From Mariprofundus erugo (GTDB lineage Bacteria; Pseudomonadota; Zetaproteobacteria; Mariprofundales; Mariprofundaceae), in assembly GCF_005818865.1 (NCBI RefSeq), contig NZ_VBRY01000007.1, positions 119,895-183,894 of the forward strand: a stretch of 64,000 bases of DNA, read 5' to 3'. A model generated the notes under the pieces. It did no database searches. It worked only from the letters and a program-made list of their open reading frames with translations, and was not told the origin of the DNA. The position numbers were made by a program, and so were the translations under genes. Positions within the stretch are counted from its first letter, which is position 1; each line of letters opens with the position of its first letter. This document shows, one piece after another, positions 63,978 to 64,000 of the stretch.

Positions 63978-64000
63978 CAAATGTGCAGGAGCAACATTTG

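Larger units (their letters stand above)
63583..64000. repeat. Tandem 224-bp repeat carrying a truncated tRNA-Ser(CGA)
   Basis: No gene is seen here. Unit 1 runs 63,635-63,858 and unit 2 starts at 63,859, reaching the window edge after 142 bp; one substitution (A/G at 63,650/63,874) is the only difference seen over those 142 bp. Each unit contains an acceptor start GGAGAGG (63,680), an ACCGA/TCGGT anticodon stem with loop CTCGAAA (anticodon CGA at 63,716-63,718), a long variable arm, then TTTCGA. The 3' acceptor strand is missing. Extra stems follow: CAAATGT/ACATTTG (63,754-63,776), CCCC-GTAA-GGGG (63,799-63,810) and GGGGC/GCCCC (63,814-63,827). Confidence 0.8.

Noticed and set aside
63635..64000. 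Integron attC or CRISPR-like array
   Set aside because: Units are 224 bp and carry a tRNA-like fragment. There are no short repeats with unique spacers and no attC core (RYYYAAC/GTTRRRY).

Overview
The window reads as chromosome from a Gram-negative, respiring proteobacterium with roughly 55-58 % G+C by eye. LpxK implies lipid A. UbiE, a UbiJ-like SCP2 protein and UbiB imply aerobic ubiquinone synthesis. Ribonucleotide reduction uses a class II, B12-dependent enzyme with a separate zinc-ribbon subunit. Several small exported c- and b-type cytochromes are present. The mix fits a Zetaproteobacterium (Mariprofundus-like) or a deep gammaproteobacterium; this is inference, since no rRNA lies in the window.

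Layout. 1-6.4 kb: tail of an unknown gene, dprA-topA-rimI (overlapping or tightly packed) and ilvBN. 6.4-18.0 kb: a continuous + strand metal-handling block. It holds a small Met/His/Cys protein, a CusCBA-type RND efflux pump, a Met/His-rich periplasmic protein, a cytochrome c, a DmeF-like CDF exporter with a His-rich loop, a DUF411 protein, a CopA-type P1B-ATPase and a membrane-anchored cupredoxin. 18.0-26.0 kb: tatD, tcdA, a parvulin, then minus-strand housekeeping genes (DUF457, EF-hand protein, O-methyltransferase, DUF523, cytochrome b, argG, rlmJ). 26.2-31.0 kb: an A+T-richer four-gene operon unlike its surroundings, described below. 31.0-38.0 kb: a MarR regulator with a cytochrome c'-like protein and a DUF2892 protein, two hypotheticals, lpxK, and the nrdJ operon with tandem NrdR boxes. 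38.1-45.4 kb: ubiE-ubiJ-ubiB, metK, an SAH riboswitch with ahcY, and small exported proteins or lipoproteins. 45.7-56.7 kb (mainly minus strand): an M48 protease, a divergent CobT homologue, aroB, msrA-msrB, a YhiN-like flavoprotein (+), two receiver proteins and dusB-ntrB-ntrC. 56.9-63.6 kb: engB, a Dabb protein, an exported hypothetical, dnaE and accA. 63.6-64.0 kb: a tandem 224-bp repeat carrying the 5' part of a tRNA-Ser(CGA).

The main candidate for an undescribed system is 26,201-30,958. Four genes sit head to tail with gaps of +15, +1 and -1 nt. (1) A three-part protein: helix-hairpin-helix/RNase H-like nuclease, DUF429, and a P-loop nucleotide kinase. (2) A short PurA homologue whose catalytic-Asp position is Ser (GSEGKGK), the hallmark of phage PurZ 2-aminoadenylosuccinate synthetases. 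(3) A dCTP deaminase/dUTPase-fold protein with Pro at the deaminase Glu position, plus a C-terminal membrane anchor and coiled coil. (4) A deoxynucleoside kinase. No phage structural genes, integrase or tRNA attachment site are seen beside it. The set suggests an island that makes, senses or destroys an unusual purine deoxynucleotide, perhaps for defence.

Other notable items: a family of palindromic intergenic repeats (about 34.7, 42.5, 45.4-45.7 and 57.5-57.7 kb), a CobT homologue without the usual active-site motifs, and a solo insertion-sequence-like end at 22.86 kb.
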